This document shows, piece by piece, positions 24,567 to 32,201 of a stretch of 32,201 nucleotides of DNA. The notes under the pieces are model-generated. The model was given only the letters and a program-made list of their open reading frames with translations, was not told the DNA's origin and did no database searches. The first letter of the stretch is position 1. Each line of letters starts with the position of its first letter. The position numbers were made by a program, and so were the translations under genes. The stretch spans positions 1-32,201 of the forward strand of contig JAUXTH010000130.1 of the NCBI GenBank assembly GCA_030679035.1, given 5' to 3'. This DNA is from Methylobacter sp. (GTDB lineage: Bacteria; Pseudomonadota; Gammaproteobacteria; Methylococcales; Methylomonadaceae).

Positions 24567-27500
24567 TTATTGTCCCACCCGGAATATCCCCCACAGGCCA
24601 TTGTCGAACTGGAACGATGCCTGATCCCGGTACAGATAATCGCCCGGCGTGCCGTAATAGCCGCCCGCTCCGTTGGTCAGCAGCAGATTAAGATGGCTGC
24701 CTGGGCCGATGCCCGCTTCGGAACCCTTCCATTCAGACCAGTTATTCTTAGCCATCACCGTTGATCCTTTAATGTAAGGTTCTTCTTGCCAACCGTGACC
24801 ATGTAGCTGGAATACATGATTGCGTGCATGACCGCCAGGCTGCAAAACACGCAGACGGACGCTATCGCCGACTCTGGATTTGAATATCGGGGTTTCCGCA
24901 TCGCCTTTAAGTGCATTGCTGAAGTCTTGGCTGCGGGTTAGCTCCAGTGCTGTTGCCGGAGCAAAGCCCATTCGCGTCCACAGCGGCTCAGTCTTGTAGT
25001 TGAAGGCTTTTTGTCCCGAATCTTCGGGGTCTTCAGACTGGGCAGTGTTTGGCACAGGCATTCCATGCTGCTGTAAATTCAGGTCGTCCTGGAATATCAG
25101 CACATGCTCCCTGAACTTGCTCGACCCATCAGCCAGCGTAACCGTTGCCGAGGCGCGCGAATCGAAGTCTTCGACCCAGCTCGACCCCAATGGTTCGATG
25201 ATCATTGCGGCGATGGCTCCTTTGCCGGTTTGCTTGATGCGATCAGACGGCATCAGGTTGATTGCGCCGTATTCCACCGGTTCGGCAAAAAGGCGCTCTG
25301 GGTTCGACTTGGCGGTAGGATCTGTTTTAACCGTCATCCTGCCTGCATACCATTTATAGCTGACCGTTTTGCCGGGAGCTGCGATTATTGAATCGCCTTT
25401 CCATAAAGTCCAATTTGAACCCACACTCAGGCCGCCGCCGGTCAGCGCATCAAACTCCAGCAGTTGCGGGGTCAGGCCTACATAGCTGGAAGGCAGTATG
25501 TCATTATTGTTGAAGCTTTCGATAATCATCGGCAGCGTGTTATAGCCGTCAGCTTGGGTGCCGTTTAGATCTGCCGGAAGGTGATTGACCAAATCCAGCT
25601 TGATACAGTCCCCGGCTTTGGCGCGAAGAATCAAAGGCTCAATCGGAACCCCCGGTTTCAGCCGGTTTGTTGCCGGATTTAAATCCTGGTCGCGGACATA
25701 CAGCATAGCGCCTGGGTCTTCGAGACCGGCACTGTAGTTATAAACCAGCGGCCCGCCCAGCACATCCTGAGCCATGAAAGCATGAACCGTGAAGCTAACC
25801 TTGGGCGCATTGGTCGGGCAGACGCCGTTCATGCCTGCGCAATTCGGATTGGCTGATTTACCTCCGGCACAGGTCATCGGGGGCAACGCCGTCCCATTCG
25901 GATTGCTCGATAATTTCGCCAAGGTCGGTGCCGGGTATTGATTGGAGAAGTTTCCTTTGCCGTTATAAGTCCGCATGATTCCCCACAGGCCGTTCCAAAC
26001 GTCGTCTGTCGCTGTACCGGGGAAATAGGCCAGATCGGCCCACGGCGTTCCCGGCTTGACCGCGTCTACTGCCGGAATCTCGAACTCGAAGTGCTCGGAA
26101 ATGCCCAGCATCTGCGAGTTCTTGTAGCCGGAGTCTTTCAGGGACGGCTCGAACAGCCATTTAGCACCGTGTGCGCTGAAGTTATGACCCTCTTCATGAG
26201 CCCCCATCAGAATCCTGATCTGAACCTTATCACCGGAATACGCTTTCAATAATGGGGTAAACGGATCGCCGGGCATCACGTTTTTGGTCAGCGGCCAGGA
26301 AAAAAAACTGGGTTGGCTATTCAGCGAGGTGATGGCGCGGTCTGTCCGCGATTCGAAGGCGAACGAAAGATCGCCCGGCTTGCCGGTTGTCTGCCCGTTT
26401 ATTCCGTTATATATCCGCTGGGCTATCGGTTCGTTCCGATAGTTGACGGTCATGGTGCCGGGATCTTCGGCGGAAATCGCTTCAGGACAAGGCCTTGCTC
26501 CACCGCCCGGACAGGTCGGCGCGACAGCCAGCAAATTATGCAGGCCGTCTTCCATTTTCCCCGGCGGGTTCACCGGCGTGCCGTCAGGCCGGTAGGCAAG
26601 CGAGAAATCGCCCATTTCCAGCATAAACTCGCGGTAAGGTTTTTCACCATTGCCGGGTTCGATGATGGCCTGCCAGCTGGTCGGGCCGCCGTCGCTTCTA
26701 CCGCCCAGAACTGCGCCGGTTTCATTATGCTTCCAGATTGAGCCTACCGGCTCGACAACCAAACCGGCATAAAGCCCCGGATGTTGATGGGTTGACGGCC
26801 CGAAGTGATCGTGGGTGAACACCGTGCGTAGCGTCCGGTCTTCGCCGACGTTGTTGACTACATCGTCGGCAAACCAGCGCTGCACCGTGGTTTGTACACA
26901 GGTTCCATTGCCTTTTTCAAATCCGGACAAGGTACATACGCTCGGTTTAGCGACATTGGCGTTATCGGAATCCAACCATTGGCCTGCGGTGGTGTTCAGC
27001 GCAACCTGACGTTCGTGGATTTCCTCGGGGCTGAAGGTGCCGTCTTCATAATTCCAGCCGTTGCCGGAACCGTCGGACGAGGTCACATCGAACTTAACCA
27101 GATGGATATGCTGGCCGATAATGTCGGTCGGCGTGGTAACCTGGAAATCATCCTTTTTGTAAACATTGGGCACCAGATTGGTGTGCTCGAAGGTAATGCA
27201 CTCGCCGCTGTTGGCTCTAAAAAACATCGGTTCAGGAGGCCTGATGCCATCTATCGTATTAGCCACATCGTCCCACAAGGTCAGAATGCGCTGCTGGGGG
27301 AAATGCCAGCCTGCCTTGTTCATTTTGACATCCAGCTGGATAGCCGCAGCATGGTAAAAGCGATTGTTGCCGGTAACGGGCTGCTGGGCATCGTTAATGC
27401 ACGGGTCGGCATAGGGCGCACCGGCAACGGCAGGCAGGCCGTTGACCTTAAATGAACCGGTGCCGCCATCCGGTTTAGGCGTGATGTAATGATTCGCCCC

Positions 27501-29777
27501 AGCTGTCATGCCGTCGCCGCCATGAAAAAGCATCGCCTGTCTTTCCCACGGCGTCCCGGTCTCCGGTAGCTCCTTTGCGGCCAGGGTGTCGAGTATTTTG
27601 TTGAAATTATCCCGTTCCTGATAGCTGGTTGCGCTGCCGCCGGTGACCACATGCCGGGGCAATCCGCCATCGACTACGATGTCCAGCGGCGGATGCGGCG
27701 GACGGTGTCCGGCAATGCCCGGAATAAAAAACGGATAGCCGGGGTTGCCCGTTGCCACTTCGGGCAATTTGACCTGTCCGGTCGGCGCACCCGCTTTGTA
27801 TTCAATCTCCGCCTTGGCACCGGGCAGCGGTGCCATCGCCATCGTCGGCATGGGCACCAATGCCGGTATCGGCGTTCCTGCCTTGATTTCATAATCCGGC
27901 AATGCCCTGGAGCCTTGCGCCGGTCTGCCGTCTTTGGCCAATACGGTGCCAATCTCCAGCACGTCATGAACCCGCCACAATTCCCACATGCCCTGGGCAA
28001 AATGAGTGTAAAAATGGCAATGGAATATCGAATCGCCGACCGTCCGGTTACGGTTGCCGCTGCCGTGATGGGCGATTTCATAGGTATAGCCGCTGCCAGG
28101 GCCGATGCTCTGGCTGTCCAAATAGGCGGAACTGTCATTATCCGGGCTATGCAGCCATTGGTGGGCGTGCAGGTGGAAGATGTGATGCTCCTTGGGGCCT
28201 GCGTGCAGATTCCTGAACTTCACCCGGTCATTGATATAGCTGTGGTGAACATTGGACGGATCGTCAGGAAAGTAGGCTTTGGTCGCGAACTTGGGTTTTT
28301 CAACTACGCCCAGCCCATTGGCATTAACGCCTGCCGGTATATCGACCACCATCGCCGGATCGCCCAGCACCCAGGAGGTTAAAAAGAATTCTTCATATTT
28401 GCACTCGACGCAGTCTTTCATCGGGCCGAGCTTTAGCCGGTTGGCGATAATTTCCGAACCGATGCCGCCGGAACCGTAATTGATCGCGAAACCGTCCCTG
28501 ACGCCGTGCAAGGTGTGGATGAAGGCCGGGTCGTTATACCAAGCGGGGAATGCCTGCACCGCTTTGATCTCGTCATGGAAAATCACGGTAAATTCGCGGA
28601 ACGGGTCGGTTCGGTCGGGATAGGTTGCATTATTGGGTTCCTGTTGGCTGTCAAATGCCCCTAAGCCGTTTCCGGTGATGATCGCATTAATGTCGGAATG
28701 GGCGATTTTGCCGTTATCCAGCATATTCAGTATCGGCGTTCCGGCAAGAGGGTGTGGGACAGTGCCTTCGATCTTCCAGGTGTAGGGTGGTAGGTCACTG
28801 TTAAAGGCTTCCGTTATCGTCACCTTGGCCGAGCCATCGGTAAAAACGTTGTCAATATGTGCCTTGCCTGTTACGCCGGCTAAGGTTTTACCGACATCGT
28901 CAGCAATAAAGCCGACATTGCTGGTCAGAGTGGTCATGGTTGCCTTAATGCTGCCGTCCTGATATGTGGATAAGCTGAGTTGCTCGGGCGGTTTGCGGGT
29001 TTCAACAGCGGGATACACGGCGTCGTAATTGATGACTGGGTAATATTTCCCATCCGACAGGGTAGTATCCGTTGCGGCTAAAGCTAAATCCTGTTCGGTC
29101 ACCTGGCTGCGATACCATTGGGATCTCTTGTCTTCAACATTGACCGCACCGAACAAACCATGCGCCAACGATCCGCCATTGCCTTCACCGCCTGTCGACG
29201 CTGCTGTACTGTAGGCAAAATAGGTGCCTTCTTTTTGCGCGTAAAAAGTGTAGCTTTTGGTATCACCCGGGCTTGCCAGGCTGTTGGTATTATTAGCTAC
29301 GTTAGAGCCATCCGATTCGATGCCTTTCGCCTGCATGCCGATCACATGGAATGATGCGGTGCGTGTGCCTGGGCCATCGCCATTTTTAGTCGCAGTCGCG
29401 TTGGGATTGGGGCTGCTGGGGGCGACAGGGCTTAGCAACGAGCCAGCAAGGTTCGGACTTAGCCAGTTGGTGAAGTTGACGGTCAAACAATCGCCTTCGT
29501 TAACACGCAGCACCAGGGGTCTGGGCCGCTTGTCGGGTCGCAACATCGCATTGCCAGGGGAGGGAGACGAACCCTTTATCGCAACCACATCGCGTTTTAA
29601 CGCATAAATCATTCCCGAAGGATTCATCGCGCCGAGGCGGTTGTAATAGAGAACTTGGTCTAGAGCCACTACATCGGCGCTTATGCATGCCTGAGCCGGA
29701 TGGCTTGCCGCGAACGTCAGTAGTAGAAAACACGACTTGGCTATTGATCCGCTTTGAATGTTGGGTTGTGAGTTCAT
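24567..29777 (-). CDS. Giant secreted multicopper oxidase, MofA/MnxG-like size class
   Basis: A 1736-residue exported protein (signal 1-30, cut at AQA/C31) made of several cupredoxin domains. Complete copper motifs occur in the order HxxHxH (532-537), HCHFYTHFAQGM (586-597, Met axial ligand), HIH (890-892) and HDH (989-991), not the usual HxH, HxH, HxxHxH, HCH. A degenerate site near the C-terminus (HVFQLHGH, 1654-1661) has Q1657 where histidine is expected and lacks HCH. Size and multidomain layout recall MofA and MnxG, the Mn(II) oxidases of Leptothrix, Pseudomonas and Bacillus; Mn oxidation is inference. A strong AGGAGGGG site precedes the ATG. Confidence 0.88.
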   Translation of the reverse strand: MNSQPNIQSGSIAKSCFLLLTFAASHPAQACISADVVALDQVLYYNRLGAMNPSGMIYALKRDVVAIKGSSPSPGNAMLRPDKRPRPLVLRVNEGDCLTVNFTNWLSPNLAGSLLSPVAPSSPNPNATATKNGDGPGTRTASFHVIGMQAKGIESDGSNVANNTNSLASPGDTKSYTFYAQKEGTYFAYSTAASTGGEGNGGSLAHGLFGAVNVEDKRSQWYRSQVTEQDLALAATDTTLSDGKYYPVINYDAVYPAVETRKPPEQLSLSTYQDGSIKATMTTLTSNVGFIADDVGKTLAGVTGKAHIDNVFTDGSAKVTITEAFNSDLPPYTWKIEGTVPHPLAGTPILNMLDNGKIAHSDINAIITGNGLGAFDSQQEPNNATYPDRTDPFREFTVIFHDEIKAVQAFPAWYNDPAFIHTLHGVRDGFAINYGSGGIGSEIIANRLKLGPMKDCVECKYEEFFLTSWVLGDPAMVVDIPAGVNANGLGVVEKPKFATKAYFPDDPSNVHHSYINDRVKFRNLHAGPKEHHIFHLHAHQWLHSPDNDSSAYLDSQSIGPGSGYTYEIAHHGSGNRNRTVGDSIFHCHFYTHFAQGMWELWRVHDVLEIGTVLAKDGRPAQGSRALPDYEIKAGTPIPALVPMPTMAMAPLPGAKAEIEYKAGAPTGQVKLPEVATGNPGYPFFIPGIAGHRPPHPPLDIVVDGGLPRHVVTGGSATSYQERDNFNKILDTLAAKELPETGTPWERQAMLFHGGDGMTAGANHYITPKPDGGTGSFKVNGLPAVAGAPYADPCINDAQQPVTGNNRFYHAAAIQLDVKMNKAGWHFPQQRILTLWDDVANTIDGIRPPEPMFFRANSGECITFEHTNLVPNVYKKDDFQVTTPTDIIGQHIHLVKFDVTSSDGSGNGWNYEDGTFSPEEIHERQVALNTTAGQWLDSDNANVAKPSVCTLSGFEKGNGTCVQTTVQRWFADDVVNNVGEDRTLRTVFTHDHFGPSTHQHPGLYAGLVVEPVGSIWKHNETGAVLGGRSDGGPTSWQAIIEPGNGEKPYREFMLEMGDFSLAYRPDGTPVNPPGKMEDGLHNLLAVAPTCPGGGARPCPEAISAEDPGTMTVNYRNEPIAQRIYNGINGQTTGKPGDLSFAFESRTDRAITSLNSQPSFFSWPLTKNVMPGDPFTPLLKAYSGDKVQIRILMGAHEEGHNFSAHGAKWLFEPSLKDSGYKNSQMLGISEHFEFEIPAVDAVKPGTPWADLAYFPGTATDDVWNGLWGIMRTYNGKGNFSNQYPAPTLAKLSSNPNGTALPPMTCAGGKSANPNCAGMNGVCPTNAPKVSFTVHAFMAQDVLGGPLVYNYSAGLEDPGAMLYVRDQDLNPATNRLKPGVPIEPLILRAKAGDCIKLDLVNHLPADLNGTQADGYNTLPMIIESFNNNDILPSSYVGLTPQLLEFDALTGGGLSVGSNWTLWKGDSIIAAPGKTVSYKWYAGRMTVKTDPTAKSNPERLFAEPVEYGAINLMPSDRIKQTGKGAIAAMIIEPLGSSWVEDFDSRASATVTLADGSSKFREHVLIFQDDLNLQQHGMPVPNTAQSEDPEDSGQKAFNYKTEPLWTRMGFAPATALELTRSQDFSNALKGDAETPIFKSRVGDSVRLRVLQPGGHARNHVFQLHGHGWQEEPYIKGSTVMAKNNWSEWKGSEAGIGPGSHLNLLLTNGAGGYYGTPGDYLYRDQASFQFDNGLWGIFRVGQ

Positions 29778-29799
29778 GGTTTCCCCTCCTGATCGGTTT

Positions 29800-29825
29800 A
29801 AGCAAGTTACGGCGGCTTCTTGCTT
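29800..29825 (-). promoter_or_regulatory. Leader hairpin of the giant oxidase gene
   Basis: AAGCAAG/CTTGCTT, a perfect 7-bp stem with a 12-nt loop, lies 22 bases before the start codon on the transcribed side. It may influence ribosome access or mRNA stability, parallel to the leader stem-loop of the other oxidase operon. Confidence 0.4.
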
Positions 29826-29917
29826 GGATCATGCGTTGCTTAAATGTTCCCGCTTAGCATTATGAAAAAATGTATTTTTAGGATAGGAATCGACAATACA
29901 ACTTCGGAAGACAATTA

Positions 29918-29936
29918 AAAATCGGGTAAAACCCTG
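29918..29936 (-). promoter_or_regulatory. Putative operator upstream of the giant oxidase
   Basis: On the minus strand it reads CAGGGTTTTACCCGATTTT, differing by one base from the site at 17885-17903, and has the same orientation relative to the oxidase gene. The 3' edge lies 140 bases before the ATG. I saw no third copy in the window by eye. Confidence 0.55.
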
Positions 29937-30091
29937 AAATATTGCAAAAATTATTTCTATGTCGCCAATGGTGCCGAGATGATTTTTAGCTCGAATAAGG
30001 CGCTTGATTCGTTAGGTTAAACAACCATAACTCTGCGACATTCTGACACGCGGCAATTTGCCACATTCCATCATCTAGGTATTTTTACTAA

Positions 30092-30183
30092 GATATATGC
30101 AACTCTTGAGATGCAAATTTCCTCCTTGGAATTCAGAGTTTTATATCCTTCTCTAATGCGGCCTAATCAGCCGCATTTTTTTT
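30092..30183 (+). ncRNA. Candidate small RNA, copy 2
   Basis: The second copy of the 17575-17666 element, with an identical promoter-like box (30058-30085) and identical terminator (30155-30183). Only a few bases differ in the body, with the mid hairpin preserved. Here it is transcribed divergently from the giant oxidase gene. Existence as RNA is inferred. Confidence 0.45.
30155..30183 (+). terminator. Intrinsic terminator in repeat copy 2
   Basis: AATGCGGC/GCCGCATT stem, CTAATCA loop and T-run, identical to 17638-17666. Confidence 0.85.
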
Positions 30184-30377
30184 GCCTACAGGGATGTAGG
30201 CAAGGGGCGTGAGCAGGAGCGGAAGCTTTGCCTACAGGGCAGTGATTGCTCCCGGCAATCATTTCTGCATTCCCTCCATAACCCACAGGGATGTGGGGAA
30301 TGCAGATATTGCAGGAGCAAATATCTGTCCATGGAGGTCAGATGTAGGCAAGGGGCGTGAGCTTTGTCTACCTAAAT

Positions 30378-31439
30378 TTAGGCAAGGGGAGGGAAGCGCT
30401 GCCTGAAATAAAGCGCCGCCTTGACCAAGCCGATCAGTACCGGAACTTCTACCAACGGGCCGATGACGGCGGCAAACGCTTGCCCGGATTGCAGACCGAA
30501 AACCGCTACGGCCACTGCTATGGCCAGCTCAAAATTATTGCCGGCAGCGGTAAACGACAGTGTGGCGCTGATGCGATACCCGGCCCCGGCCTTGGCCGAC
30601 ATATAAAACGTGACCAGGAACATAACCAGAAAGTAGATGACCAGCGGTACGGCGATGCGTGCCACATCCAGCGGCAGCTGCACAATGGTTTCGCCCTTGA
30701 GCGAAAACATGACCAGGATCGTGAACAGCAGCGCAATCAGAGTGATGGGGCTGATTTTAGGAATGAAGGTTTCGTCATACCACTGCAAGCCCTTGCGCCG
30801 CACCAGAAAAAAGCGCGTGAACATGCCGCCGAAAAACGGAATGCCTAGGTAAATCATCACACTCTTGGCGACTTGAAGCATGGTAACCTGAACTTCAAGG
30901 CCGGAAGCCACACCTAACCAGTCGGGCAGGACGGTGACGAAAACATAGGCATAAACGGAAAAGAACAGCATCTGGAAGATGGAATTGAACGCTACTAGGC
31001 CAGCGCAATATTCGCTATCGCCGTCGGCCAACTCGTTCCAGACCAGAACCATCGCTATACAACGCGCCAGTCCGATGATAATCAGGCCCACCATATATTC
31101 AGGGTAATCCCGAAGAAAGATCACAGCCAGCGCGAACATCAGCACCGGGCCGATCACCCAGTTCTGGATTAGGGACAGCAGCAGGATCTTGGTGTTCTTG
31201 AAGACCTTGGGCAGTTCTTCGTAACGCACCTTGGCCAGCGGCGGGTACATCATCAGGATCAGGCCGATGGCGATAGGCATAGACGTGGTGCCTACCTGGA
31301 AGCGGTTTAGCCACTGGGTGAAACTGGGGACAAAATAGCCCAGAGCGACCCCGGCTGCCATCGCTGTAAATATCCATAACGTCAGGAACCGCTCTACAAA
31401 ACCCAAGCGCTTTGGTGCGTGATCAACTTGTTTATTCAT
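30378..31439 (-). CDS. acr3: ACR3-family arsenite efflux permease
   Basis: A 353-residue polytopic membrane protein (about ten helices) of the ACR3 family, which exports arsenite using the proton gradient. Signatures: [21 protein letters not shown] (51-71), [16 protein letters not shown] (123-138) with the conserved arsenite-site cysteine C127, and [12 protein letters not shown]. The ATG at 31439 follows arsC by 20 bases; the frame's upstream TTG is less likely. The C-terminus runs into the edge of the palindromic repeats, where the stop lies. It forms an ars unit with arsC. Confidence 0.93.
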   Translation of the reverse strand: MNKQVDHAPKRLGFVERFLTLWIFTAMAAGVALGYFVPSFTQWLNRFQVGTTSMPIAIGLILMMYPPLAKVRYEELPKVFKNTKILLLSLIQNWVIGPVLMFALAVIFLRDYPEYMVGLIIIGLARCIAMVLVWNELADGDSEYCAGLVAFNSIFQMLFFSVYAYVFVTVLPDWLGVASGLEVQVTMLQVAKSVMIYLGIPFFGGMFTRFFLVRRKGLQWYDETFIPKISPITLIALLFTILVMFSLKGETIVQLPLDVARIAVPLVIYFLVMFLVTFYMSAKAGAGYRISATLSFTAAGNNFELAIAVAVAVFGLQSGQAFAAVIGPLVEVPVLIGLVKAALYFRQRFPPLA

Positions 31440-31459
31440 GGTTGTCGTTTCCCGATGTC

Positions 31460-31939
31460 TCAAAGAGTTTTTGCGCCGATCTTGTTCAGCGCCTCAGCCA
31501 ATTCCGTTCCGGACATTGTGTCAACCGGCAACGCCAACATCTGCTGTATCCGTTTTTCCAGGGCCGCGTAGGTTGCCTCAAAAGCCGCTTCAATAACTTC
31601 CGGGCTGCCGGTGACATGGGCCGGATCGGGCAAGCCCCAATGCGCCCGGATCGCGCCCGTAAGATAAACAGGACACACTTCCCCGGCAGCGTTATCGCAA
31701 ACGGTAATCGCAATATCGATGCCTTTGTCGTCAAATTCATCCCAGGATTGGCTGGTAAATCCTTCGGTCGGGATGCCGTGGCGGGCTAAGGTCGCCAGCG
31801 CATTGGGGTTGACCTTGCCGGTCGGATGACTGCCGGCTGAGAAAGCCTGAAACCGGCCTCCGCCCAGATGATTAATCAGCGCCTCACCCAAAATGCTTCG
31901 GCAAGAATTCCCGGTGCACAAGATCAGAACGTTTAACAT
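31460..31939 (-). CDS. arsC: Arsenate reductase, low-molecular-weight phosphatase type
   Basis: A 159-residue LMW-PTP-fold ArsC that reduces arsenate to arsenite for export by Acr3. The phosphate loop CTGNSCRS (C8, R14) is at the N-terminus and a second redox pair is at C81/C89 ([12 protein letters not shown]), as in thioredoxin-coupled enzymes. HWGLPDPAH supplies the general-acid aspartate. AGGAG precedes the ATG. It is the first gene of the ars unit, directly behind the operator. Confidence 0.93.
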   Translation of the reverse strand: MLNVLILCTGNSCRSILGEALINHLGGGRFQAFSAGSHPTGKVNPNALATLARHGIPTEGFTSQSWDEFDDKGIDIAITVCDNAAGEVCPVYLTGAIRAHWGLPDPAHVTGSPEVIEAAFEATYAALEKRIQQMLALPVDTMSGTELAEALNKIGAKTL

Positions 31940-31959
31940 GGCTTACTCCTTATATTTAT

Positions 31960-31979
31960 ATATTCGTATAAGCGAATAT
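31960..31979 (-). promoter_or_regulatory. ArsR/SmtB-type operator of the arsC-acr3 unit
   Basis: ATATTCG-TATAAG-CGAATAT is a perfect 7-bp inverted repeat with a 6-bp spacer, the size and AT-rich half-site style of ArsR-family operators. It lies 21 bases before the arsC start. No arsR gene is within the window, so the repressor must be encoded beyond the right edge or elsewhere. Confidence 0.65.
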
Positions 31980-32024
31980 TATAAGGCAAAATATCGGCTG
32001 CGTAACTATTCAATAAATCAAATG

Positions 32025-32201
32025 CAATGGAACGCAGATGACGCAGATTGCATATGATTGAATAACTGATGTTACGCACGGACGGTACTTCTCCCGTTTG
32101 CCGCTCCGAGCACCGGAGCTTTTGTCGAGAATAGCCCGTCAGGGGTGCGGCATGGATGCCGCACGTCAGCAGAGGGGCAGGAGCCCCTTCTGCTGACCCT
32201 C
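32025..32201. repeat. Repeat-rich right edge
   Basis: A half element of the CGGATGACRC family (32027-32053) is followed by palindromes TGCGGCAT/ATGCCGCA (about 32137-32154) and GTCAGCAGA/TCTGCTGAC (about 32165-32197). No gene is seen; the last palindrome nearly reaches the window end. Confidence 0.7.

Larger units (their letters stand above)
30032..30362 (+). repeat. Direct repeat copy 2 bracketing the oxidase block
   Basis: The counterpart of 17515-17798, 331 bases long because a 46-bp GCCTACAGGG-type module is present twice. It lies between the giant oxidase promoter and the 3' end of acr3, both on the other strand. Confidence 0.9.

Noticed and set aside
29685-29777. Lipoprotein signal on the giant oxidase (cysteine right after the signal peptide)
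   Set aside because: AQAC lacks the leucine-type residue at -3 of a lipobox; a signal peptidase I site AQA/C fits better.
30184-30362. CRISPR-like array
   Set aside because: Units are palindromic modules of unequal length with no regular repeat-spacer pattern, and no cas genes are near.

Overview
The window reads as chromosomal DNA from a gammaproteobacterium, most likely a gamma-methanotroph (Methylococcales). Pointers are the nadK-recN pair, a pyrophosphate-type phosphofructokinase together with class I fructose-bisphosphatase (the sugar-phosphate equipment of RuMP methylotrophs), heavy investment in copper oxidases, and many short palindromic repeats between genes. No methanotrophy marker such as pmoA or mxaF is present, so the taxonomy is inference.

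Positions 1-17204 are mostly core and housekeeping: the left end of an IS200/IS605 element cut by the window edge, a vapBC toxin-antitoxin pair, a PhoQ-like sensor kinase, nadK-recN, aguA, then on the minus strand ispH, rraA and trhP, a 43-residue membrane protein, dtd with a gamma-glutamylcyclotransferase-like gene, pfp, an NrtS-like small membrane protein, a MetE-core protein, a DUF1778/GNAT toxin-antitoxin pair, and fbp with a cysteine-rich MerR regulator. Intergenic gaps are filled by several dispersed palindromic repeat families.

Positions 17515-30362 form the unusual part: a 12.2-kb block bracketed by two direct repeats of about 284 and 331 bp. Each repeat carries the same promoter-like element and the same perfect hairpin plus U-run terminator, so each may encode a copy of a roughly 90-nt RNA. 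Inside are a plus-strand operon (exported Ig/cadherin-like protein, Tat-exported CotA-like multicopper oxidase, SCO-type copper chaperone, remnant of a cytochrome c domain, strong terminator), a NarL/LuxR-type response regulator, and a convergent 1736-residue secreted multicopper oxidase of the MofA/MnxG size class with the copper motifs in the order HxxHxH, HCH, HxH, HxH. Both oxidase transcription units have the same 19-bp element (18 of 19 identical) upstream in the same orientation. The simplest reading is a self-contained, co-regulated extracytoplasmic metal (perhaps Mn(II)) or phenol oxidation module that could be gained or lost by recombination between the flanking repeats. Function and regulator are inferred.

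Positions 30378-31979 hold an arsenic resistance pair (acr3, arsC) on the minus strand behind a clear ArsR-type operator, with no arsR in the window. The window ends inside another palindromic repeat.
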